Below, one piece after another: positions 1-5,113 of a stretch of DNA of 5,113 bases (positions within the stretch are counted from its first letter, which is position 1; every line of letters begins with the position of its first letter). Source of the stretch: Acidimicrobiia bacterium (GTDB lineage: Bacteria > Actinomycetota > Acidimicrobiia > IMCC26256 > BP-133); assembly GCA_025934385.1 (NCBI GenBank), contig JAICYE010000212.1, positions 1-5,113 of the forward strand. The letters are read 5' to 3'. The notes beneath the pieces were generated by a model. It saw only the letters and a program-made list of their open reading frames with translations, was not told where the DNA came from and did no database searches. The position numbers and the translations under genes are program-made.

Positions 1-45
1 GCCGGCGCGACCAATCGAGCATAGGCGGGGCCGGCCGGGGCACCC

Positions 46-858
46 TCATCGCCGGAAGGCCAGCACCACCCCCTCCGGGGCGGGTTCGGTGACGGGCGGG
101 CCGAACCCCTCGGCGGCCAGGGCCGGGCCCGCCAAGCGGGCCCGCAGTGCCACCAGATCTCCGGTTCTGGGCAGGAAAAACCGCGGATTGCGCGGTCTTT
201 CCTGCCGAGATCGGACGGCTGCCGGCGCGACGGCGGCCCGGGCGATGCCGGCCACGCCGGCCTGCCCGTCGCCGACCACCGCCACCACCCACGAGTCGTC
301 GTCGGCGGGCAGGCCGGCCAGCGGCTCGACCAGGTGGGCCAGGACGAGCAGCTCCGGCCCCTCGCCGTCGGCCGAGGCCCGGGCGGCGGCCTCGACGAAC
401 AGGTCCGACCCGGCCCGGGCCGCCACCCAGCGCACGGCGAGGCCCGACCGCCCGGCCGCCGCCGCCACCGCCGACTCCAGATGGGCGGCAACGGCGGCGC
501 TGAGGGGATCGAGCCCGACGGTGGGCTGGCGGGCGCAGGCCACCCCGGGGGGCAGGGGGTGCCCCCCTGACACGGGCGTCAGCCGCCAAAGGTCGATGAC
601 CGGATGGCCGGCCACCAGCGGGGCGGCGCGCATGGCGGCGGCGAACCCGACCGGGTCGTCGACCCGCCACGGGCCGGTGAGCAGGGCGGTGACGGTGGCG
701 AACGACGCCGGCCCGGCGACGGGGACCGGCGCCCGTCCGCCGGGCAGGTCGGTTCCGAACAGGGCGGTGACGATGCCCCGGCCGCCGGAGGCCGGATGGC
801 GGCACATGGCCGCGGCCATCTCCGGGGAATGGCTTCGGGAGGCGGAGAGCTCAGGCAT
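46..858 (-). CDS. Hypothetical protein, 270 residues, function not recognised
   Basis: I do not recognise the family. The reading frame is complete: ATG at 858-856 and TGA at 48-46. The protein is rich in Ala, Gly, Val and Pro, with hydrophobic strand-like segments (about residues 170-180 and 188-197, the latter VVAVVGDGQA) and no signal peptide or clear membrane helix. The overlapping plus-strand frame (89-949) gives a Ser/Arg/Thr/Pro-rich composition, which favours the minus strand as the coding one. Two oddities lie within it: residues 217-231 (SRQERPRNPRFFLPR) are encoded by a long palindrome at 166-210, and residues 91-104 are encoded by a copy of a repeat also found at 894-933. The start is supported by a TAGGGT element six bases before the ATG; later Met codons such as residue 14 are possible. 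The gene is divergent from the lipid operon, so a shared role is only a guess. Confidence 0.7.
   Translation of the reverse strand: MPELSASRSHSPEMAAAMCRHPASGGRGIVTALFGTDLPGGRAPVPVAGPASFATVTALLTGPWRVDDPVGFAAAMRAAPLVAGHPVIDLWRLTPVSGGHPLPPGVACARQPTVGLDPLSAAVAAHLESAVAAAAGRSGLAVRWVAARAGSDLFVEAAARASADGEGPELLVLAHLVEPLAGLPADDDSWVVAVVGDGQAGVAGIARAAVAPAAVRSRQERPRNPRFFLPRTGDLVALRARLAGPALAAEGFGPPVTEPAPEGVVLAFRR
166..210 (-). repeat. Long in-frame palindrome inside the unknown gene
   Basis: The arms at 170-185 and 191-206 match as an inverted repeat at 15 of 16 positions around a five-base loop (186-190). The single mismatch is A179 opposite C197 on the plus strand, which becomes a G-U wobble in RNA made from the minus strand, the coding strand of the gene. 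After one more mismatch (169/207), three further pairs extend it to 166-210. It covers exactly 15 codons of the gene in frame. About 18 of its 45 bases are A or T, clearly more than the flanks. I infer a palindromic element, possibly dispersed in the genome; an RNase III or other RNA structural site is the alternative. Confidence 0.75.
549..588. repeat. Diverged 40-bp hairpin repeat, copy 1 (within the unknown gene)
   Basis: This segment aligns without gaps to 894-933, with 30 of 40 bases identical by hand count. It contains the hairpin CAGGGGG-TGC-CCCCCTG (553-569) and a second small inverted repeat, CTGAC/GTCAG (567-571 and 578-582), which compete for bases 567-569. On the minus strand it encodes residues 91-104 of the unknown protein. 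The shared G- and C-runs make some similarity expected in such GC-rich DNA, so relatedness is moderately supported. Confidence 0.45.
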
Positions 859-863
859 GCCCG

Positions 864-870
864 TACCCTA
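864..870. promoter_or_regulatory. Overlapping divergent -10-like elements (TAGGGT minus, TACCCT plus)
   Basis: On the minus strand TAGGGT (870-865) fits the actinobacterial TANNNT -10 pattern and lies six bases before the ATG at 858, the spacing expected for a leaderless transcript. On the plus strand TACCCT (864-869) also fits and would start a transcript near 876, giving a leader of about 70 bases carrying two hairpins before the ATG at 946. I see no convincing -35 box in either direction. AGGG within the same element could instead be a ribosome-binding site for the minus-strand gene. Confidence 0.35.
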
Positions 871-893
871 CGGACGGCCTGTGACAGTGACCC

Positions 894-933
894 GGGGACG
901 GGGGTGTCCCCCGAGCGGCGGCGTGAGCCGCCA
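894..933. repeat. Diverged 40-bp hairpin repeat, copy 2 (divergent leader)
   Basis: This is the partner of 549-588. It holds CGGGGG-TGT-CCCCCG (899-913) and a second perfect stem, GGCGGC-GTGA-GCCGCC (917-932), whose GTGA loop fits the GNRA tetraloop pattern in RNA. Relative to copy 1, the closing pair of the first stem changes from A-T to C-G, a paired change that preserves folding. In a plus-strand transcript both hairpins lie directly upstream of the ribosome-binding site at 937-941, so they could act as a structured leader. Confidence 0.5.
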
Positions 934-945
934 GAAGAAGGACGA

Positions 946-999
946 ATGACGACACCCACCGGTAACCCCGGCCCCGGCTCCGGGGTCGGACCGTCGTGA
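946..999 (+). CDS. Possible 17-codon leader ORF overlapping the ligase start
   Basis: ATG at 946 is preceded by AGAAGAAGGACGA, whose GAAGG (937-941) is the best Shine-Dalgarno match in the region, though only four bases from the ATG. The short frame encodes MTTPTGNPGPGSGVGPS and stops at TGA 997-999, which overlaps the ligase start codon as GTGA (996-999). The ligase GTG has no strong ribosome-binding site of its own. I infer that translation of this leader may couple to the ligase by termination and reinitiation. The peptide is Gly/Pro-rich with no attenuator-like codon run, so it may have no function beyond delivering ribosomes. It could also be chance. Confidence 0.35.
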   Translation: MTTPTGNPGPGSGVGPS

Positions 1000-2657
1000 G
1001 TTATCTGCCGACGCGTCTGGTCAGCGCCGCCGAGCGTGGCGGCACCATCACGTTCCTCTCCGCCGACGGGCCCGATGGCGGCCAGCGGGTCGAGTGGGCC
1101 GTCCTCCACGAGGAGGCCAAGGCGATGGCCGTGGCCCTGGGCCGGCGGGGCGTGGGCCCGGGCTCCCACGTGGCGCTCCTCGGCCCCACGTCCCGGGCGT
1201 TCGTCACCGCCATCCAGGCCGTGTGGCTGGCCGGCGGCACGGTGGTGGTGCTGCCGCTGCCGATGCGGATGAACTCCTTGGAGGACTTCGTGGCCCAGAC
1301 CCGCACCCGGGTCCGGGCCTCCGACACGTCGCTGGTGGTCGCCGACCCGATGCTGGCCGGGTTCATCCAGCCCGAGCCCGGCGACCCGCCGGTGGTGCTG
1401 CTCGACGAGCTGACCGGCGACGCCAGCGACCCCTGGGCGTGGGAGGTCCCCAAGGAGGACCCGACCGCGCTGGCCGTCCTCCAGTTCACCAGCGGGTCGA
1501 CCGCCGACCCCAAGGGCGTGATGCTGCCCCACGCCACGATCTGCGCCAACCTCGACGCCATCGCCGAGGCGGCCCGCCTCGATCCCGCCGACGACGTCCT
1601 GTGCAGCTGGCTGCCGCTCTACCACGACATGGGGCTCATCGGGCTGCTGGCACTGGGCATGACCACGGGCACCGACCTCGCCCTGGCCGCCCCGCAGGAC
1701 TTCCTGGCCGCCCCGGCCCGCTGGATGGAGTGGATGTCGGCGCAGAGGGCCACCGCCACCGCCGGCCCGAACTTCTCCTACGCCCTGGCCGCCCGGGCCC
1801 TGCGCCGCTTCGCCCCGGGCACTCTCGACCTGTCCCGCTGGCGGATCGCCCTCAACGGCGCCGAGGCCGTCGACCCCAAGGCGGTGGCCGACTTCGTGGC
1901 CGCCGGCGCCCCCCACGGCCTCGATCCGGGCGCCGTCTTCCCGGCCTTCGGCATGGCCGAGGCGACGCTGGCCGTCACGTTCCCCGACCCCGGTCGGGGG
2001 CTGCGGACCGATCCGATCGACCGCCATGTCCTCGAGACCGACGCCTATGCCGCCCCGGCCGATGGCGACGGCGCGGGCACCCGGCACCTCGTGCTGCTCG
2101 GCCGGCCCGTCCCCGGGCTGGAGATCCGGATCGTCGACCCGGTCAGCGGCGACGTCCGGGGCGAGCGGGAGGTCGGCGAGCTCGAGATCCGGGGCTCCTC
2201 GGTCACCAGCGGCTACTACCGCCGGCCCGACGCTACCGACGGCGCCTTCCACGACGGCTGGCTCCGGTCCGGCGACCTCGGCTACCTCGTCGACGGCGAG
2301 CTCGTCGTCTGCGGCCGCATCAAGGACCTCATCATCGTCGGCGGCCGCAACGTCTACCCGGAGGACGTCGAGCGCGCCGCCGCCTCGGTCGACGGCGTGC
2401 GGGCCGGCAACGTCATCGCCTTCGGGGTCGACGGGCGGCGGGGCAAGGAAGCGCTCGTCGTGGTGGCCGAGTCCAAGGACCCCGACCTGGAGGGCGTGCG
2501 GGCGGCGGTGGCCGGCCGGGTCCGGGAGGTCGTCGGCCTGCCTCCGGAGGAGGTCGTGCTGGTCGAGCCGGGGACGCTGCCCAAGACGTCGTCGGGCAAG
2601 CTCCAGCGGTCGCTGTGCCGGTCCCGCTACCTGAGCGCGGCGCTGACGTCCCGCTGA
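996..2657 (+). CDS. Fatty acyl-AMP ligase-like adenylate-forming enzyme (AMP-binding family)
   Basis: This enzyme activates a carboxylic acid, most likely a long-chain fatty acid, with ATP to acyl-AMP in the cytoplasm. The ANL superfamily motifs are all present and in order: P-loop FTSGSTADPKG (164-174), YHDMGLIG (209-216), adenine-pocket NGAEAVDP (287-294), FGMAEATL (318-325), SGDLGY with ribose-binding D427, hinge GRIKDLII (440-447), and C-terminal LPKTSSGKLQR with catalytic K535. Length (553 residues) is normal. The WLPLYHDMGLIG context, the segment around DRHVLETDAY (342-351) leading into GRPVPGLEIRIVDP, and RIKDLIIVGGRNVYPEDVE resemble fatty acyl-AMP ligases, which pass acyl-AMP to a carrier protein, more than acyl-CoA ligases; I cannot exclude the latter. 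The GTG start is nearly forced: TAA at 963-965 is in frame upstream with no other start between. No carrier domain follows. The reductase gene follows 66 bases downstream. Confidence 0.9.
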   Translation: MSYLPTRLVSAAERGGTITFLSADGPDGGQRVEWAVLHEEAKAMAVALGRRGVGPGSHVALLGPTSRAFVTAIQAVWLAGGTVVVLPLPMRMNSLEDFVAQTRTRVRASDTSLVVADPMLAGFIQPEPGDPPVVLLDELTGDASDPWAWEVPKEDPTALAVLQFTSGSTADPKGVMLPHATICANLDAIAEAARLDPADDVLCSWLPLYHDMGLIGLLALGMTTGTDLALAAPQDFLAAPARWMEWMSAQRATATAGPNFSYALAARALRRFAPGTLDLSRWRIALNGAEAVDPKAVADFVAAGAPHGLDPGAVFPAFGMAEATLAVTFPDPGRGLRTDPIDRHVLETDAYAAPADGDGAGTRHLVLLGRPVPGLEIRIVDPVSGDVRGEREVGELEIRGSSVTSGYYRRPDATDGAFHDGWLRSGDLGYLVDGELVVCGRIKDLIIVGGRNVYPEDVERAAASVDGVRAGNVIAFGVDGRRGKEALVVVAESKDPDLEGVRAAVAGRVREVVGLPPEEVVLVEPGTLPKTSSGKLQRSLCRSRYLSAALTSR

Positions 2658-2677
2658 GGGGCCGGTTCGGGGCCCCT
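2657..2677 (+). terminator. Hairpin at the ligase stop codon, terminator-like
   Basis: AGGGGCC (2657-2663) and GGCCCCT (2671-2677) form a perfect seven-base-pair stem with a seven-base loop, beginning on the last base of the ligase TGA stop. No T-run follows, so it is not a classical intrinsic terminator. Such U-less hairpins are common after actinobacterial genes and may attenuate or process the transcript. It may only partly separate the ligase from the reductase. Confidence 0.4.
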
Positions 2678-2683
2678 GAATGG

Positions 2684-2690
2684 TAGAAAC
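2684..2690 (+). promoter_or_regulatory. Possible internal -10 element (TAGAAAC) before the reductase
   Basis: TAGAAA (2684-2689) stands out in the GC-rich gap and resembles an actinobacterial -10 box, although the final T of TANNNT is missing. It ends eight bases before the ATG at 2698, a spacing compatible with a leaderless transcript from there. No good -35 box is visible. If real, the reductase could be transcribed separately as well as from the upstream promoter. Confidence 0.3.
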
Positions 2691-2697
2691 GGCCCCG

Positions 2698-2727
2698 ATG
2701 CCGCCCCCCGTACCAACAAAACGGTGA
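2698..2727 (+). other. Possible nine-codon mini-ORF overlapping the reductase start
   Basis: ATG at 2698 opens a frame encoding MPPPVPTKR that stops at TGA 2725-2727, overlapping the reductase GTG as GTGA (2724-2727). No Shine-Dalgarno sequence precedes the reductase GTG; the preceding bases (TACCAACAAAACG) are A-rich. The arrangement repeats that before the ligase and may allow reinitiation, with the mini-ORF itself read from a leaderless transcript. It is short enough to be chance. Confidence 0.25.
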
Positions 2728-5033
2728 TCGCCGAAGCGCTGGCCGGCCGGCGCGTCGCCGTCACCGGGGCCACCGGCTTCCTCGGGACGGCGCTGGTCGA
2801 ACGGCTCCTCCGCTGCGTGCCGGACTGCGAGGTGCTGCCGCTGGTGCGGCCGGGGCGGCGGGCCGGGGCGGCCGAGCGGGTCCGGCGCGACATCCTCCGC
2901 AACGACGCTTTCGACCGGCTCCGGCGGGAGTGGGGCGACCGCTTCGACACCGAGGTCGCCCGCCGCGTCCGGCCACTGGGCGGCGACGTCTCGGTCGAGG
3001 GCCTCGGGCTGTCCGACGAGGACCGGGCGGCGCTGGCCGGCGTCGACGTCGTCATCCACTCCGCCGCCGCCGTGTCGTTCGACTCGCCGCTCGACGCCGC
3101 CGTGGCGGTCAACCTGCTCGGCCCGTCCCGCGTGGCCGGCGCGTTGCGGGCGGCCGGCTCCGGCGCCCACCTCGTGGCCGTCTCCACCGCCTACGTGGCC
3201 GGCAACCGCCGGGGCGAGGCGCCCGAGGCGCTGCTGGCCGACACGCTGTTCTCCACCGAGGTCGACTGGCGGGGGGAGGTGGCCGGCGCCGAGCGGGCCC
3301 GGGCCGACGCCGACGCCGAGAGCCGCCGGCCGGAGAAGCTGCGCCGCTTCATGAAGGCCGCCCGCGCCGAGCTCGGCGCCGCCGGCTCGCCGCTGCTCGC
3401 CTCCCGGGCCGAGCGGCTCCGGGAACAGTGGGTCGACGACCGGCTCGTCGAGCTGGGCCGCGCCCGGGCTGCGGCCCTGGGCTGGCCCGATGCCTATGCG
3501 TACACGAAGGCTCTTGGAGAGCGGGCGCTGGCCGAGACCCGGGGCGACGTCCCCGTCAGCATCGTGCGGCCGTCGATCATCGAGTCGGCTCTGGCCGAGC
3601 CCTACCCGGGCTGGATCCGGGGATTCCGCATGGCCGAGCCGGTCATCATCTCCTATGCCCGGGGACTGCTGAAGGAGTTCCCGGGGCTCCCGGAGGGCAT
3701 CGTCGACGTCATCCCCGTCGACCTCGTGGTGTCGGCCACGCTGGCGGTGGCGGCCGGCGCGGCGCCGGCCGGTGGCCCGGTGGTCTACCAGGCGGTGACG
3801 GGCAGCCGGAACCCGCTCAAGTACCGCACCCTGGTCGACCTCGTGCAGGACTGGTTCTCGGCCCGGCCACTCTACGATGACAGCGGCCAGCCGATCGTGG
3901 TGCCCGACTGGTCGTTCCCCGGTCGGGGCAAGGTCCGCCGGCAGCTGCAGCGGGCGGTGAAGGGCCTCGCCGCGGCGGAGAAGGCCGCCGGCCACCTCCC
4001 GGTGCGGGGCGCCCGGGCCGATTTCGCCGCCCGGCTCGAGGAACGGCGCACGCAGGCCGAACGGGCGCTCGGCTACGTGGAGCTCTACGGCGCCTACGTG
4101 GAAACGGAGGCCCGCTTCGACGACCGGCGGACGGCGGCGCTGTGGGAATCGCTGCCCGAGGCCGACCGGGCGGCGTTCTGCTTCGACCCGACCACGATCG
4201 ACTGGGCGGCCTACGTGCACGACGTGCACCTGCCGTCGATCGTCCACCATGCCCGGGTGCGGACGAAGCCCGGCCCCCGGGGCGGCCTCTCCCGCAGCGA
4301 CCGGGGGCGGCGGGCGGTGCTGGCCCCCGAGCGGAGCCTGGCGGTCTTCGACCTCGAGAACACGCTGGTGGCGTCGAACGTCGTCGAGTCGTACTCCTGG
4401 CTGGCCAGCCGGCGGATGGACACCGGCCAGCGCGTCCGGTTCGTGGCCCGCATGCTGTCGGAGGCGCCGTCGCTGCTGGCGCTCGACCGGCGCGACCGGG
4501 GCGACTTCCTGCGGCACTTCTACCGCCGCTACGACGGCGCGCCCGCCGACCGGCTGCGGGCCGACGCCTGGGAGCTGTTCTCCGATCTCCTGCTGGAGAA
4601 GGCGTTCCCGGCCGGGCTGCGGCGGGTGCGGGAGCACCGCCGGCTCGGCCACCGCACCGTGCTGCTGACCGGGGCGCTCGACTTCGTGATCGAGCCCCTG
4701 CGGCCGCTGTTCGACGACGTCGTCTCGGCCACGCTCGACGAGCGGGACGGGCGCCTCACCGGCGAGCTGCTGGCCGTGCCTCCCACCGGGGAGGCGAGGG
4801 CGCTGCTGCTGGCCCAGTACGCCGACGCCCACGACCTGTCGCTGTCGGACGCCGTGGCCTATGCCGACTCGGCGTCGGACCTGCCGATGCTGGAGTCGGT
4901 GGGCTACCCGGTGGCCGTGAACCCCGAGCCGAAGCTGGCCACCATCGCCCGCCGGCGGGGCTGGCACGTCGAGCACTGGTCGAAGGCCCCCGGCGGCCCG
5001 AGGCCTCTGCTGCCCATGGGATCCCGGGCATGA
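2724..5033 (+). CDS. Fatty acyl reductase fused to a HAD-IB hydrolase domain
   Basis: The 769-residue protein has three parts. Residues about 8-350 are an extended short-chain dehydrogenase of the NAD_binding_4 (male sterility/thioester reductase) type: nucleotide-binding TGATGFLG (14-21), S154/T155 in STAYV, and catalytic Y258-x3-K262 in YAYTKALGE. The long charged insert between these (about 165-250), ending LVELGRARAAALGWPDAYAYTK, resembles bacterial alcohol-forming fatty acyl reductases such as those of Marinobacter. Residues about 365-510 match the FAR C-terminal domain, with FDPTTIDWAAY (487-497). After a basic linker (512-535), residues about 538-755 are a HAD-IB domain: motif I DLENT (543-547), motif II T649, motif III region GEAR (689-692), motif IV DSASDLPML (715-723). 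The expected second Asp of motif I is E545 and the motif III Lys is R692. The likely reaction is NAD(P)H-dependent reduction of an acyl thioester to aldehyde or alcohol; the HAD role is unknown. GTG 2724 is chosen because TGFLG begins at a normal N-terminal position. It is in frame with the upstream ligase, separated by the single TGA at 2655. Confidence 0.9.
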   Translation: MIAEALAGRRVAVTGATGFLGTALVERLLRCVPDCEVLPLVRPGRRAGAAERVRRDILRNDAFDRLRREWGDRFDTEVARRVRPLGGDVSVEGLGLSDEDRAALAGVDVVIHSAAAVSFDSPLDAAVAVNLLGPSRVAGALRAAGSGAHLVAVSTAYVAGNRRGEAPEALLADTLFSTEVDWRGEVAGAERARADADAESRRPEKLRRFMKAARAELGAAGSPLLASRAERLREQWVDDRLVELGRARAAALGWPDAYAYTKALGERALAETRGDVPVSIVRPSIIESALAEPYPGWIRGFRMAEPVIISYARGLLKEFPGLPEGIVDVIPVDLVVSATLAVAAGAAPAGGPVVYQAVTGSRNPLKYRTLVDLVQDWFSARPLYDDSGQPIVVPDWSFPGRGKVRRQLQRAVKGLAAAEKAAGHLPVRGARADFAARLEERRTQAERALGYVELYGAYVETEARFDDRRTAALWESLPEADRAAFCFDPTTIDWAAYVHDVHLPSIVHHARVRTKPGPRGGLSRSDRGRRAVLAPERSLAVFDLENTLVASNVVESYSWLASRRMDTGQRVRFVARMLSEAPSLLALDRRDRGDFLRHFYRRYDGAPADRLRADAWELFSDLLLEKAFPAGLRRVREHRRLGHRTVLLTGALDFVIEPLRPLFDDVVSATLDERDGRLTGELLAVPPTGEARALLLAQYADAHDLSLSDAVAYADSASDLPMLESVGYPVAVNPEPKLATIARRRGWHVEHWSKAPGGPRPLLPMGSRA

Positions 5034-5047
5034 AGGCCCAGTCATGA
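5030..5047 (+). other. Five-codon bridge ORF with ribosome-binding site between reductase and next gene
   Basis: ATGA at 5030-5033 overlaps the reductase stop, and the frame MKAQS ends at TGA 5045-5047, overlapping the next ATG as ATGA (5044-5047). GAAGG (5032-5036) is a good Shine-Dalgarno site seven bases before ATG 5044. The ten-base gap and these overlaps indicate tight translational coupling of the two large genes. The mini-ORF itself may be an accident of the ATGAAGG sequence. Confidence 0.35.
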
Positions 5048-5113
5048 AAGCGCTGCGCTTCTCCCGCTCGGTGCCGCGCTTCGCCGCCGCCCGCGTCGCC
5101 GGAGCGGTGCAGC
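5044..5113 (+). CDS. Start of a probable zinc-type medium-chain alcohol dehydrogenase (truncated by window end)
   Basis: Only 23 codons are visible: MKALRFSRSVPRFAAARVAG then AVQ. The opening MKAL.F resembles the N-terminus of zinc-dependent medium-chain (GroES-like) alcohol dehydrogenases, and the RSVPRFAAARVAG stretch resembles actinobacterial members as I remember them. No catalytic or zinc ligand is in view, so the call rests on this short resemblance and on context: an alcohol/aldehyde dehydrogenase fits directly after an acyl reductase. The start is supported by GAAGG seven bases upstream and a ten-base gap from the reductase stop, so it is almost certainly co-transcribed. Confidence 0.5.
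   Translation, partial: MKALRFSRSVPRFAAARVAGAVQ

Noticed and set aside
1..45. GGCCGGCC palindrome (29-36) just past the unknown gene's stop, considered as a terminator
   Set aside because: It is only an eight-base self-complementary run with no loop and no T-run, expected by chance in this composition.
89..949. Plus-strand open frame opposite the unknown gene
   Set aside because: Its product is a Ser/Arg/Thr/Pro-rich low-complexity translation, whereas the minus strand gives alternating hydrophobic segments and a promoter-like element at the start.
2657..2677. Third copy of the 549/894 hairpin repeat
   Set aside because: It shares only a G-run/C-run hairpin; loop and flanks do not align with the other two copies.
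1094..2686. Long second plus-strand frame inside the ligase
   Set aside because: Arg/Gly/Pro-rich shadow of a gene with full AMP-binding motifs in the other frame.
2698..2700. ATG as the true start of the reductase
   Set aside because: It is out of frame with the reductase and terminates after nine codons; the reductase frame begins at GTG 2724.
579..5045. A 1488-codon open frame on the minus strand opposite the ligase and reductase
   Set aside because: It lacks recognisable domains, is full of low-complexity Gly/Arg/Pro/His/Gln sequence, and runs antisense to two genes with complete, ordered catalytic motifs. Very high GC removes stop codons from shadow frames.
1..5113. tRNA or rRNA genes, CRISPR arrays, transposases
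   Set aside because: No cloverleaf or rRNA segments, no regularly spaced direct repeats and no transposase-like protein were seen on either strand.

Overview
This window is very GC-rich (roughly three-quarters G+C by eye). Codons in the long reading frames almost always end in G or C, and two genes start with GTG. That and the gene content suggest an actinobacterium, perhaps an environmental lineage such as Acidimicrobiia. The taxonomic placement is inference from style only; no rRNA or marker gene is present.

Layout: (1) 46-858, minus strand, a 270-residue protein I do not recognise, which carries a strong palindrome in its coding sequence. (2) 859-945, a short divergent control region with two hairpins. 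(3) 946-999, a possible 17-codon leader ORF with its own ribosome-binding site, ending inside the next start codon. (4) 996-2657, plus strand, an adenylate-forming enzyme of the fatty acyl-AMP/acyl-CoA ligase type, closest in motifs to fatty acyl-AMP ligases. (5) 2658-2723, a short gap with a hairpin at the ligase stop and a promoter-like AT-rich patch. (6) 2724-5033, plus strand, a 769-residue fusion of an alcohol-forming-type fatty acyl reductase (SDR domain plus FAR C-terminal domain) and a HAD-IB hydrolase domain. (7) 5044 to the end, the first 23 codons of a further plus-strand gene, probably a zinc-type medium-chain alcohol dehydrogenase.

The three plus-strand genes form a coherent lipid module: activate a fatty acid with ATP, reduce the activated acyl group to an aldehyde or alcohol with NAD(P)H, and possibly interconvert alcohol and aldehyde. 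The HAD domain may remove a phosphate from a related lipid intermediate, but its active-site motifs carry two conservative substitutions (Asp to Glu, Lys to Arg), so its activity is open. No carrier protein is visible in the window.

The most unusual non-coding signals are a near-perfect 16-bp-arm palindrome lying exactly in frame inside the unknown gene, a diverged 40-bp hairpin repeat with one copy in that gene and one in the divergent leader, and short ORFs before each of the three plus-strand genes whose stop codons overlap the next start (GTGA, GTGA, ATGA).
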